A stretch of DNA of 64,000 bases, from assembly GCF_901000735.1 (NCBI RefSeq), contig NC_081544.1, forward strand, positions 13,132,850-13,196,849. The letters run 5' to 3'. Under the pieces are notes generated by a model. It was not told where the DNA came from. It was given only the letters and a program-made list of their open reading frames with translations, and did no database searches. Made by a program: the position numbers and the translations under genes. The stretch comes from Corylus avellana. Lineage: Eukaryota; Streptophyta; Magnoliopsida; Fagales; Betulaceae. Below, in pieces: positions 46,995 through 57,011 of the stretch. Each line of letters begins with the position of its first letter. The stretch's first letter is position 1.

Positions 46995-49900
46995 GATTGT
47001 CACAAAAGATAGGAGAACTGGAGGTTTGAGAAACACACATATCATGTAGGAGCCAACGGAGCTAGAGGAGCTTAAAGGTGGTGTCAGCAAGAGCACGATA
47101 CTCAGCTTCAGCGCTAGAGCGGGCAACAACAGATTGTTTCTTGCTACGCCAAGAGATAAGAGAATCACCAAGTGAGAAACAATAACCCGTGGTGGAACGA
47201 CAATCAGTGGGATCACCTGCCCAATCAGCATCTGAATATACATGTAAGTCTAATGATGAGTAAGAAGAGAAATGCAAACCATGAAACAAAGTGCCCCACG
47301 TAGCGAAGGATGCGAAGAACAGCCGCATAATGAACTGAGCGTGGTGCAGTCATAAACTGACTAACAGGATGGACTGCATAGGTAAGATCCGGTCATGTCA
47401 CAGTAAGATAGATGAGACTTCCAACTAACTGTCAATAGAGAGTGGCATCAGAAAGTAGCTCACCATTAGTGGTACGAAGTTTGACTTTTGTCTCTAGAGG
47501 GCTATCAACAATTTTGCAATCGGTAAAGCCAACTCATGAGAGGAGATCTAAAGCAAATTTGGCTTGAGAGAGATAGTAACCATTTGGATCAGAAGACACT
47601 TCCAATCCAAGAAAGTAGCTAAGAAAACCCAGATCCTTCATCTCAAATTGTTGGCTCAAAAACTGTTGAAGGTTACGAATACCGACAGTATTATTTCCAG
47701 TAATAATCATATCATCAACATATAGTAAGAGTAGAATGAGACCAGCATCAGATCACCGGATAAAAAGAGCAAAGTCGTAGGGGCTAGAAACAAACCCAAC
47801 TTGCGCAATAGTGGAACTGAATTTGCCAAACCAAGCCCGTAGAGCCTGTTTCAGACCAGACAATGCCCAGCCAAGTCGACAAACGTTGTGTGGCGGATGA
47901 TCATACCCAGGAGGAGGTTGCATATAAACTTCTTCAGTAAGATCACCATTGAGAAATGCGTTTTTCACATCCATTTGAAAAAGATCCCAACGACGCACAA
48001 AAGCCACAGCAAGAAGGGATCGAACAGAAGTAAGGCGAGCCACCGGCGCAAAAGTCTCCTCATAATCAATACCATACTTCTGATTGAACCCCTTTGCCAC
48101 AAGACGTGCCTTGTATCGCTCAATAGACCTATTAGATTTTGTCTTAATCTTGTATACCCACTTACAACCTACCGCAGTTTTGCCTAGAGGTAAATCAACT
48201 AAGTCCCATGCATGGATTTTGGAAAGGGCATTAAGTTATTCAAACATAGCATTCTGCCAAAGAGGGTTAGTATGAGCCTCACGGAAGGAGTGAGGTTCAT
48301 GTAAAGTAGCAACAAAAATAACAGTGATAATCATGAAGATGGGAAGGAAGAATTGTTACCCGAGTAGAACGACGAGGGACAGAGGGATCTGATTCAAGAG
48401 TAGATGGATCAACAGGCGGGGTAGAGTCATTAGGGTCGACCGTCGGAATGTCGTCTAGAGAGCTTGTCATCCCTGCATCAAGATCAGTAGTGTCGAGGAG
48501 CAAACCAAACGAGATATTAGTGGAGAGAGGAGAAGAACTAGAGGGACTAGGACGAAAAGACTCCATATCACTAAAGGACCTATGTTCCCAAAAAGTGACG
48601 TGCTTCGAGATGCGGAGCCATTTTGAAATAGGATCATAACAACGATATCCTTTGTGTTCAATGCCATACCCAAGAAAACAACATAGGCGAGAATGAGGTT
48701 CTAATTTTGTTCGCTCAAGGGGTGGAAGAAGCATGAAACAGACACAACCAAAGATGCGAAGGGATTAGTAATCAGGAGGAGAACCATACAGGAGTTCATA
48801 GGGGGGCCTATTTTGTAACACCCCTATTTAAGGTAGTGGGAGACGGGGCCCTATTAATGGTATAAACAGCGGTAAGAGCTACTTCTCCCCAAAAGTGTTC
48901 AGGGATAGAAGCAGATAGGAGCAAAGCCCTAGTAGTGTCTAAAATGTGCCTGTGTTTACGTTCAGCACGACCATTTTGTTGAGAACTATTTGGGCATGAA
49001 TGATGGGGAAGATTGCCATTTTGTTTGAGAGTGCATTATCAGAACGAAAAAATTTATGTTTCGGGAAAATTGGGTTTGAACCATCCGTTGAAATTCATAG
49101 TAAATTTTTGGAAGTTCAAACCGATTTTGTAAAAGATAAAGCCATGTGTATCGAAAATAATCATCCACAAAAATCACAAAATAGCGGGATCCCCCCATGG
49201 TGGGAATAGGCGTAGGGCCCCATACATCAGAATGCACCAAATCAAAAGGAGCAGAAAAAATAGAGGCACTATTATTAAAAGGTAAAGCACTTTGTTTTCC
49301 AAGTTGACATGCAACACAATCAAATAACTCAGACTCAACAAACCCTAACTGACCACTTGTAGCTAAAGAACAAATACGAGAAATAGTTGCATGTCCTAAA
49401 CGAGAGTACCATAAACTGAGGGTGGTAAAGGGAGAGCGAGATGGAGTGGCAGCAGACACAGCAGGAGGAAGATGGAGTGATGAAAGCTCGAACAGACGTC
49501 CAATCTTACGGGCGATCCTAATTAGCTGTCCCGTTTGTGGATCCTGCACATCACAACCTCGGTTAGAAAAGTGCAGTTCTAAGCCAAGTTCACAAAGTTC
49601 ACCAACAGATAAAAGATTTAACGAGAGATTAGGAACCAAGTACATATCAGACATAGATAGTTGATAAGTAGAAACAGACCCGACATGAATAACATCAAGA
49701 TGGGAACCATTAGCAGTGTAAATGATGGTAGGCCTAGGTAACACAGATTTTGTAAAGAATATGAAAGAATTCGGTGTCATGTGATTACAACAAGCAGAAT
49801 CAATATACCAAGAGGAATTACCTGGTGTGGTGGACATGGCGGTATTAAGATTGGACTTAGATAAAACCTGATGAATAAAGGCTTCGATTTCTGCAAGAGA

Positions 49901-50730
49901 AAGAGTACTGGGTTGGGGTGCAACATCGGTGTAAGACATATCTGATGTATCAGTATGAGTAACCGCAACAGCCTTATGACTAGGAGCTCGATGATTCCCA
50001 CGATAAAGCCTTTTTCTGCATTCACTATACCTGTGGCCAAATTTCTGACAATAGTGGCACTGGATATTCCGATTGGACGAGGAAGACCCAGCAGGAATAG
50101 AATTAGGGGCACACGTATTGCGGGATGCAATGGCCATGACCATCTCAAAGATGTGTAACTTCATAGTGGAGAATCGGGTCTCTTCTAAAATGAGTTCACT
50201 AAGAGCACTTTCCAAGGATGGCAGCGGTGAGCGGTGAAGAAGAGAAGCTTGAGTATGCTCAAACTCATCTCGAATTGTAGCAAGAAACTCGGCTAGGCGC
50301 ATGCTATTGCGAAAAACGATGTTCTCAGCGGCATCAACCTTATCCCTCCACTTTGGCTCACATAGTGCTAATTGATTCCAAAGACAAGTTATTTGTGAAT
50401 AAAAATCAGTAATACTCTAACCCGATTCCTAGCGAATGCGATGAAGCTTGGTCACAATCTGAGACCGTTGAGCAAGATTGGTAATGCTATAGCACTGAGC
50501 TAACATGTCTCAGACATCCTTGGCATTGTCAAGATTGCCAAATATCATGCTGATGGAGACGACACAAGTGTTGGAGAACCAATAAATAATCTTGTAATGG
50601 ATACTTTTCCATGTGCGGAGGCAGGTAGAGAAAGCCGTAGCGGGTTCGTCTTTTCTAGCAAGAGGTTTAGGTTCTTCGCCTGAAACATACTCCCAAAGAC
50701 AATGTCCTTTGAGCCACCTACTCATATTTT
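46995..50730 (-). pseudogene. Copia gag-pol polyprotein, broken
   Basis: A 438-codon frame (50302 to 48986) holds the end of gag with the CCHC knuckle CHYCQKFGHRYSEC, the protease (WYIDSACCNHM), the pre-integrase region (LWYSRLGHA, CVACQLGK) and the start of integrase (DLVHSDVWGP, FVIFVDDYFRYTW). The gag N-terminus is at 50510-50725 (MSRWLKGHCLWEYVSGEE). The reverse transcriptase lies at 47750-48130 (AKGFNQKYGIDYEETFAPVA, QMDVKNAFLNGDL) and RNase H at 47060-47330 ([20 protein letters not shown]). The C-terminal piece is beyond the solo LTR (45470-45690). Stops separate these blocks, so no full polyprotein can be made. Confidence 0.9.
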
Positions 50731-50859
50731 GAGACCAAGCGGGATAATTGGAGCCATCAAGAATAATAGGGATAGGTTGGGTAATATCTTTGGTGTTTGG
50801 GAGAGTGGCAGGAAGTACGGCCTTTTTTTTTCTTTTTTTTTTTTTTTTGGAAATATAAT

Positions 50860-51520
50860 ATGGTGTGGCTGAGTGTAGGATAGGTTCTGTGAGCCAGGTG
50901 AGAGAATCGAATCTGGTGTGGCCGAGTGTATGATAGGGGATATGAGCTTGTTTTTAAGGGTTAGAATCTAGTGTGGCTGAGTGTAATAAGGAATATAGAC
51001 TTGGTTAAAAGGGTTGTGATATGGTGTATCAGGGTGTACTACAAGTCTGTGAGCTCAAAAAAACAAAAATAATCTAGTGTGACCGATTGTAGTGTAAACA
51101 GGTGAGCTCAAAGAGACAACTTACAAAGGTGGCAGCACGTGGTGGCTCCTCGGTGTGCGTGCTTCAACTGGTTCAACAAATCGGCAACCTCCGATCACGA
51201 ATTTGAAATTCGTTTCTGAAAACGGCTGACAAGGGTGGCGCGTGATGGCTAGAAACGGCTCGTGCGACGGTGAGAATTTCCACAGAAAGTTGTGGCGGCA
51301 CGTGGCGGCACATGGAGTCTCCAGGTGGCGCGTGCTTTCTATAGACCAGTAGATCGGCAGCCTTGGATCTAGATTCTGGCGGTATTTTTCTGAAAACGGC
51401 TGACTTAGGAGGCACGTGGTGGCCGGCAGCAGTGCGTGAGGCGCGTGAACAGTGACACAGAAATTCCGATGGTGTGTGAGAGCGCATTGAACTTCAGAAC
51501 GACGATATGAGAACTCCACA
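50860..51520 (-). other. Untranslated leader of the copia element
   Basis: Between primer site and gag. It holds a run of imperfect repeats around gtgtggctgagtgta (near 50866, 50917, 50972, 51022, 51073) and a GC-richer part (51130-51480) with several cacgtg/gcgcgtg words and the doubled ctgaaaacggctgac (51215, 51389). The 132-codon frame across it is probably incidental. The other copia element has a leader of similar texture at 27040-27440. Confidence 0.5.
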
Positions 51521-51655
51521 AGATAAATCGAAACTTTTTAAGCCTGTTGGTATAATAGTTATACCAAAACAAGATCAAAAAAGCCTTTGAATTGCGTGGA
51601 GAACGTACTGACTTCCTACTTCTCTAAACAAGGCCAAAACTTGGCTCTGATACTA

Positions 51656-51889
51656 TGTTAAAATAAATTAGAGAATATAAGGATAAAACTAAATACTATA
51701 TTTCTATGTATATTGAACTGTATACAAAGAGGCCTATTTATAGTTGAATAAGGCCAAATAAAATAAGAAATACAATCACGAAATTAATGTACAATATTGC
51801 AAAATAATATCAATATATATATACAGGGAAAATATATCAAATCAGCAATTATGGTGAATATCAAAATATATTCTGAATATATTCTAACA
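51656..51889 (-). repeat. 5' LTR of minus-strand copia element
   Basis: 234 bp, partner of 45210-45454 with a few substitutions and a shorter AT tract. Adjacent plus-strand ttggctctgatacta is the primer site complement. Confidence 0.9.
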
Positions 51890-52098
51890 TGGCCAATGGG
51901 GGGTGGTCGGCCACCCCAAACCAAACCCTGAGGTCCCCATCTTCCACGCCTGAAACCAATCGGCAACGCACGCAACCCATCGCCACCCCCACGCAACCCA
52001 TCGCCACCCATCTTCCCAACCCATCTTCCACGCAACCCATCTTTGCAACCCACAGTGTCTGTCCCCATTGAAACACTTGAAACGAAACCCATCTACAC

Positions 52099-52455
52099 AT
52101 GGGTAAAACAACTGAGAATCAAATCCTTGCAATTTTGGCTTACTTTTTTGGTTTTGGCTTCTCTCCTTTCCTTGTTACCCTTGCAATTTTGATTCTATCA
52201 ACTATATTGTTCATTGTCACATTCAAAAAAGAAAAAGGTGATTTTGGATGAGAAACCAGTATAAGATGAGGGTCGTCTCATTTGTGAGCAGAAATGAAGT
52301 TGAATCAACCCATGATACTCTTGTTCCATCAGACTATGAAAGTAGCAATGATTCTGCAATGGGTGAAAAGTTTGATCTCAATTTGATTTGTTCCAACTAT
52401 ATGGAACAAAATCTAGCAATGTCAAATGTTTCAATTTCTGATGAAGATGATGATG
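52099..52455 (+). pseudogene. Captured coding-like fragment in the inverted-repeat element
   Basis: From ATG 52099 a 49-residue frame has one strong hydrophobic helix (FSPFLVTLAILILSTILFIV) followed by TFKKEKG and a stop. In another frame, from 52248, come VVSFVSRNEVESTHDTLVPS, then DYESSNDSAMGEKFDLNL and an acidic SISDEDDDD. Sequence character is that of a host membrane protein with an acidic cytosolic tail, joined through a frameshift or unspliced intron (aaaaag|gtgattttg is a possible donor). It lies exactly between the inverted arms. The source gene is not recognised. Confidence 0.45.
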
Positions 52456-52980
52456 ATAGGTTGGCATGGACGATGGGTTGCGTGGGGGCGATGGGGGCGA
52501 AGATGGGTTGCGATGGGGGCTAAGTTTGGTTTGGCTGGAACGATGGGGGTGGCCGAATCACCCCCAAAGCCCTTGAGGGTGGTTCGGCCACCCCCAAACC
52601 GGCTTTGGGGTGGCTGGCCACCCTCAAATTTTCAATTTTTTTTCTTTTAGTTTATTATTATTATTAATTTTTTAGAACACATATTTTGGGAGTGACACAT
52701 GGCAGATGACATGAAATTCGGTTAATTTAGACTAACGGAAACTAATAAGGTATTGATTTTGCATTTTTCCTTAGGTGAGATATCACATTTGGCTATTTTG
52801 AAAACATAGGGAGAAAAAATAAAAACTTGTAAACCGAGATACTAATAAAGTTGTTAACCCTAAGAAAAAAAATGGGTATTTTGAAAATTTTGAAAAGATT
52901 TAATGAAAAATCCTAACGAAATGAGATAATTGAAAGAAATTGAAAATTCGATACGTACCCTTAATTAAGTAGTAATGCTA

Positions 52981-53122
52981 GAAGTCACTCTTGTGTTACT
53001 CTAAAAATGATGTGGCTTCTAAAATCATAACTGATCTTGTGATTGATCATTATTGAATTGTGATCAAATAATAATTTTAAAAGCCGACCACCTCATTCAT
53101 GAAGTCACACAAGAGTGACTTC
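52981..53122. mobile_element. Short MITE with 16-bp inverted ends
   Basis: 142 bp. Ends GAAGTCACTCTTGTG and its exact complement CACAAGAGTGACTTC, flanked by TA on both sides. The internal halves are also partly complementary (tgatcattattgaattgtgatca). Superfamily uncertain; TA target suggests Tc1/mariner-type. Confidence 0.75.
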
Positions 53123-53580
53123 TAAAATATACTTTAATTGAGATTTTTAAACTTTAATAAATAATTTCAAAACGCCAAGAATTTTCTGACGTTTTTCCTT
53201 GAATTAATATTCCAAAGGTACAAAAACAGGTATGTTTCATAGTTTGAGGAGTATACGTTGCTAATTTTCAAATGGAAATTAAAGTTGAAACTAGAAATAG
53301 CGGGCGGATGGTAAGGGCCGCCAGTGGTTCCGCGCGTTGACGTTCCTATTCATCAGGGCAGAATTGTGGTCAACTAGTCTTTTAAGGTTTCCTTTTTTGT
53401 ACGACTATCTTCAGATGCAGAAAATGCGGCCAATTATTGAATGAATATCAAAAAACCAATATTACTCTTAATTAAATAATTATATATTAAAACCAAAAAA
53501 AAAAAAAACATTGAAATTGTGAAAGCTTCTTTACTTTTCTTTAAAAGAAAGAAAAGAAAAAGGGATAGAGATTGAAAAAA
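53123..53580 (+). promoter_or_regulatory. Upstream region of the STP gene
   Basis: 460 bp before the ATG. Contains TTGAC-type words (W-box core) near 53337-53375 in both orientations and an A-rich run just before the start codon. No clear TATA box position can be fixed, so this is only the expected promoter location. Confidence 0.35.
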
Positions 53581-55661
53581 ATGACAGCAGGGGTGTTCGC
53601 TACCGAAGGAAGTAGTAGTAGAAATGATATAGAGCTATCAGCAAATGCATCTGTAGAAGGATCTTTAACGGCGGCCGTCGTCATAATCTGCATTGTTGCG
53701 GCTTCAGCTGGGTTGATATTTGGCTATGATATTGGCATTTCCGGTTACGTACAATTAATGCATGCATGGGATATTTGAGTTTTTTCATGCAAATTTAATA
53801 TTAATATTTATTAATTGTTTGATATTATTGTAGGAGGAGTAACGACAATGGAGCCATTTCTGAAGAAATTCTTCCCGTCTGTTCTGCAGAAGATGGCGCA
53901 TTCGAAGCCGAATCAATACTGCATATTCGACAGCCAAGCTCTGACAGCATTTACTTCCTCATTGTATGTATCTGGGTTGCTCTCATCCCTCGTTGCCGGC
54001 CGAGTTACCACCACTACAGGCCGGAGGGGCATTTTGCTCATCGGCGGCCTCGTCTTCTTGGCCGGCACAGCGCTTAACGCCGCTGCTATGAACATCGAAA
54101 TGCTCATTTTGGGCCGCCTCCTTCTCGGAGTTGGCATTGGTTTCACAAATCAGGTGTGCAAATAAATCTTCAACTCTAGTTTTATTTTGATGAATGCAGT
54201 GACATGACGTAACCGTGAAAATATTGATTTTTTTTTTTATTTTTCAAAGCTTTTGTTAATTTAAATATTTTTATTGATATAAAGATAATTAATAATTAAA
54301 AAAAATAAAAAGTAAAAAAGTGGGTGAGTTGAAAATAAACAAATATTCGAATATTTGATTAAAAGTTAAAAAAACGCTAGAAGGAGGGCTCGAACCTCCG
54401 ACCTTGTGGTTAACAGCCACACGCTCTAGCCAACTGAGCTATTCCAGCTTGCTTGACTGTTGTTCTACAGGCAGCACCAATATACCTTTCAGAAATGGCC
54501 CCACCAAAATGGCGCGGTGCGTTAAACTCAGGCTTCCAATTATTCATCGGCGTTGGGGTAGTATTAGCCACAATCGTCAACTTCTTCGCGGCTCAAGCCG
54601 GAGAATCCGGCTGGCGAATCGCCCTTGGCTGCGGCGCCCTGCCAGCTGCCATGATGACGCTTGGCACGCTATTCATCCCTGACACGCCAAGTAGTCTCAT
54701 CCAACGGGGCCGAGTGCAGGAAGCCCGACAGTCGTTGAGCCAAGTCCGCAGCTGTGATTCAGACACTGAAGCCGAGCTGAATGAGCTCATCAGCCACAAC
54801 ATAGCCTCGAAAACCGCTGGGAACGAGCCCTACAAGGCCATATTTGAAAGGCGGTACCGGCCGCACCTGGTGCTGACGGTGGCAATCCCGTCTTTTCAAC
54901 AGCTAACGGGGATCAACATCGTGGCGTTCTATGCTCCCGTTCTGTTCCGCTCCATTGGGTTCGGCAGCGACAAGGCTTTGCTCGGAGCCATCATTCTCGG
55001 CGTCGTGAATCTTTCTTCTACGCTCGTCTCTACTTTTGCCGTCGACCGGTTTGGGCGCAGATTCTTGTTTTTGGAAGCTGGGGCCCAGATGTTTATTTGC
55101 CAGGTCAATTTTTTTTTTTTTTTTTCTTCTCACAATCATCATATTTTAATTTAATTTAAAAATAAATAAATTAAAAAAAAAAAAAACAAAATTAACATGA
55201 TAAAAATATGAATGGATGGTTGGATGAAGGTAGCGTTGGCATGGATATTGGCGTCGGAGCTAGGGATGGCAGGGACCAACACATTTTCAAAGGGCTCAGC
55301 GATTGGGGTACTGGTCCTAATGTGTAGCATCTCCGCCGCATTTGGGTGGTCATGGGGGCCGCTAACGTGGCTGGTGCCGACGGAAATATTGCCAATGGAA
55401 GTCCGGCCGGTGGGGCAAGGGATATCCATTGCCTGCAACTTTGTATTGACCTTCATTCTGGCTCAGGTGTTCTTGGCCATCTTATGTCGGATGAAATATG
55501 GCGTCTTCTTATTCTACGCTGGATGGGTCCTCATCATGAGCATTTTCGTGGCGCTCTTCGTACCAGAGACCAAGGGGCTTCGCTTGGAGACCATGGATGC
55601 CATTTGGAAAAATCATTGGTTTTGGCATCGATTCGTTCCAACTGAGAAGATCCACCGATGA
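53581..55661 (+). CDS. STP: Sugar transport protein (STP-type hexose/H+ symporter)
   Basis: Four exons, 53581-53743, 53834-54153, 54471-55103 and 55230-55661, all with GT-AG borders. They join in frame to 1548 bp (515 residues), the usual STP length. The protein is a 12-helix major facilitator that imports monosaccharides with protons across the plasma membrane. Family marks in order: FGYDIGISGG in helix 1 (the Asp is the proton site in STP10), YCIFDSQ (the lid Cys), GRRGILLIGG, LYLSEMAP-like IYLSEMAPPKWRG, PDTPSSL, QQLTGIN, VDRFGRR, FGWSWGPLTWLVPTE, FLAILCRMKYG (the partner Cys of the lid disulfide) and PETKG. The conserved exon border after GISG supports the first intron. The ATG at 53581 is the first suitable start. 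Nothing is broken, so it is probably functional. Which STP it is cannot be said without a tree. Confidence 0.95.
54375..54448 (-). tRNA. tRNA-Asn (GTT), nuclear type
   Basis: 74 nt on the minus strand. Acceptor stem GCTGGAA pairs with TTCTAGC, with discriminator G. The D-arm contains A-box TAGCTCAGTTGG, the anticodon loop CTGTTAA has anticodon GTT at 54412-54414, and the T-arm contains B-box GGTTCGAGCCC. The sequence is the cytosolic tRNA-Asn, not the plastid form. It lies wholly within intron 2 of the STP gene, antisense to it; no intron of its own. Confidence 0.97.
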
Positions 55662-56372
55662 AGTTCCTTTTTTATAATCCACACACAAATTCATTTGCTT
55701 CATTACACTATTCTACTTATAGGAAACCCACGGACCCAACCGATTGCAACATAATTTTTTTTTTTTTTTTTTTTTTTGACATGGATTGCAACATAAATTG
55801 AAAGCTTTTAGTAGTTTATTCTAATAGAGAAACTATTAATGAAATTCAAATAATTAAAATCAGATTCTATTTAAAGCATAATCCAAATTGAAGCTTCTAA
55901 CCTAGCCTGTAAATAAAGGGCTTGTATATTCCATCTCCTCACTGAAATTTGTATGGCTGGAGAGGTATGTTAAAAGTTATTTTTGGCCGAGTGTTCTTAT
56001 AAATTATTTGATTTACTAACATGCATCCAAATAAAATTACAAGAATACTAGAGAAGCTGTCATTAAATTCAACATACTTGAATTTAAAATACACGAACCA
56101 TCTATCCTCTTTAACTCGTTTGATAGAAGACTTTACCATATGAGAAATGATTCAAATCAATATTTTTCTCATCTTTTTCCCATCTCAACTTACAAATTCA
56201 ATAGATTAACCATTAGATTTGTGAAGTGATGTATACTTCTCACAAATTCAATGGTGAATTCATTCATTCACTATGGAGATGGTTAAAAGATTGTTGAAGA
56301 ATTCTATCATTTCTCTTACCATATAAACTCACAAATGATGTCGAAAAATTATATGAACCTACATAATGCATC
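55662..56372. other. Convergent intergenic region between STP and AOX
   Basis: Holds the 3' untranslated parts of two genes that end toward each other. Poly-T run at 55757-55779. No further gene seen. Confidence 0.5.
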
Positions 56373-56973
56373 TTAATGATAACCGACAGGGGCTGGTGAA
56401 TCCCTCAATTCCTTTCCTTGAAAGTGAATATCCTGCAGAGAAAGCAGAGTGATCATAACCCAATAACAAAGTTAAAATAAAAGATATGGTAGATCTGAAA
56501 GACAAAAAACCAAACTCATTTAGTTAATGATGTTACCAAGTAACTACAACCCTAACCCCCCGGAACAACCCCTTCCCTTTTGCAGCGAGACATTTCAACA
56601 CAGTTCAGCTAGATTGTCATTTTTTGTCCTCTATATTTATAGCTTAATCGAATCCGCTGCTTTTGTCAAATCTAAGTCAATAATTCAGCAATGGTTGGAT
56701 GTACATCCAAGTCTTGATAAGCTACATGTATCATAACTTTCACTAATCGCGTTTTGCTTTGCTTTTCATCTTGGAAACAAAGATGGAGCATCGAACTTTC
56801 AAAAGGAAAGGTAACAGAAGGAATCAAACTCATTCTTATTTCGTGCTCTATCTATTATAGGTGATACAAAAGTCCTTAAGGGGAGCTCAATCGGCTGGGG
56901 ACAACGCCTCATGAAGCGGAGGTCACTAGTTCGAATCCTCCTCCCTCTTTCCCTCCCCCTTGTGTAGACATGT

Positions 56974-57011
<38 letters not shown>

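Larger units (their letters stand above)
45210..51889 (-). mobile_element. Ty1/copia retrotransposon, minus strand
   Basis: LTRs of 245 and 234 bp (45210-45454, 51656-51889) start TGTTAGAATATATTC on the minus strand. Target duplications TGGCC are perfect (45205-45209, 51890-51894). The initiator-Met-type primer site is at 51641-51655 and the purine tract at 45455-45469. The order on the minus strand is leader, gag, protease, integrase, reverse transcriptase, RNase H. A family B solo LTR (45697-46994) interrupts the RNase H end. Confidence 0.93.
44959..52860. mobile_element. Long-inverted-repeat element with captured sequence
   Basis: About 200-bp inverted arms: 44959-45160 and, on the other strand, 52665-52860. 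They share ctttattagtatctcggttt, ccctatgttttcaaaa and tagtttccatcagtctaaat (variants). The inner parts (51890-52080 and 52460-52640) are also inverted relative to each other, rich in ggccaccccc and gcaacccatcgcc words. The middle (about 52099-52455) has coding character. No transposase remains. The flanks are A-rich, so no clear target duplication; a Pack-MULE-like element is the best guess. A copia element was inserted later (45210-51889); without it the element is about 1.2 kb. Confidence 0.68.

Noticed and set aside
51121..51519. 132-codon frame upstream of copia gag
   Set aside because: Lies in the untranslated leader, has repeated segments and no domain; an equal frame overlaps it.
54375..54448. 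tRNA-Asn as plastid DNA transferred to the nucleus
   Set aside because: The acceptor and anticodon arms match the cytosolic form (GCTGGAA...TTCTAGC), not plastid trnN.
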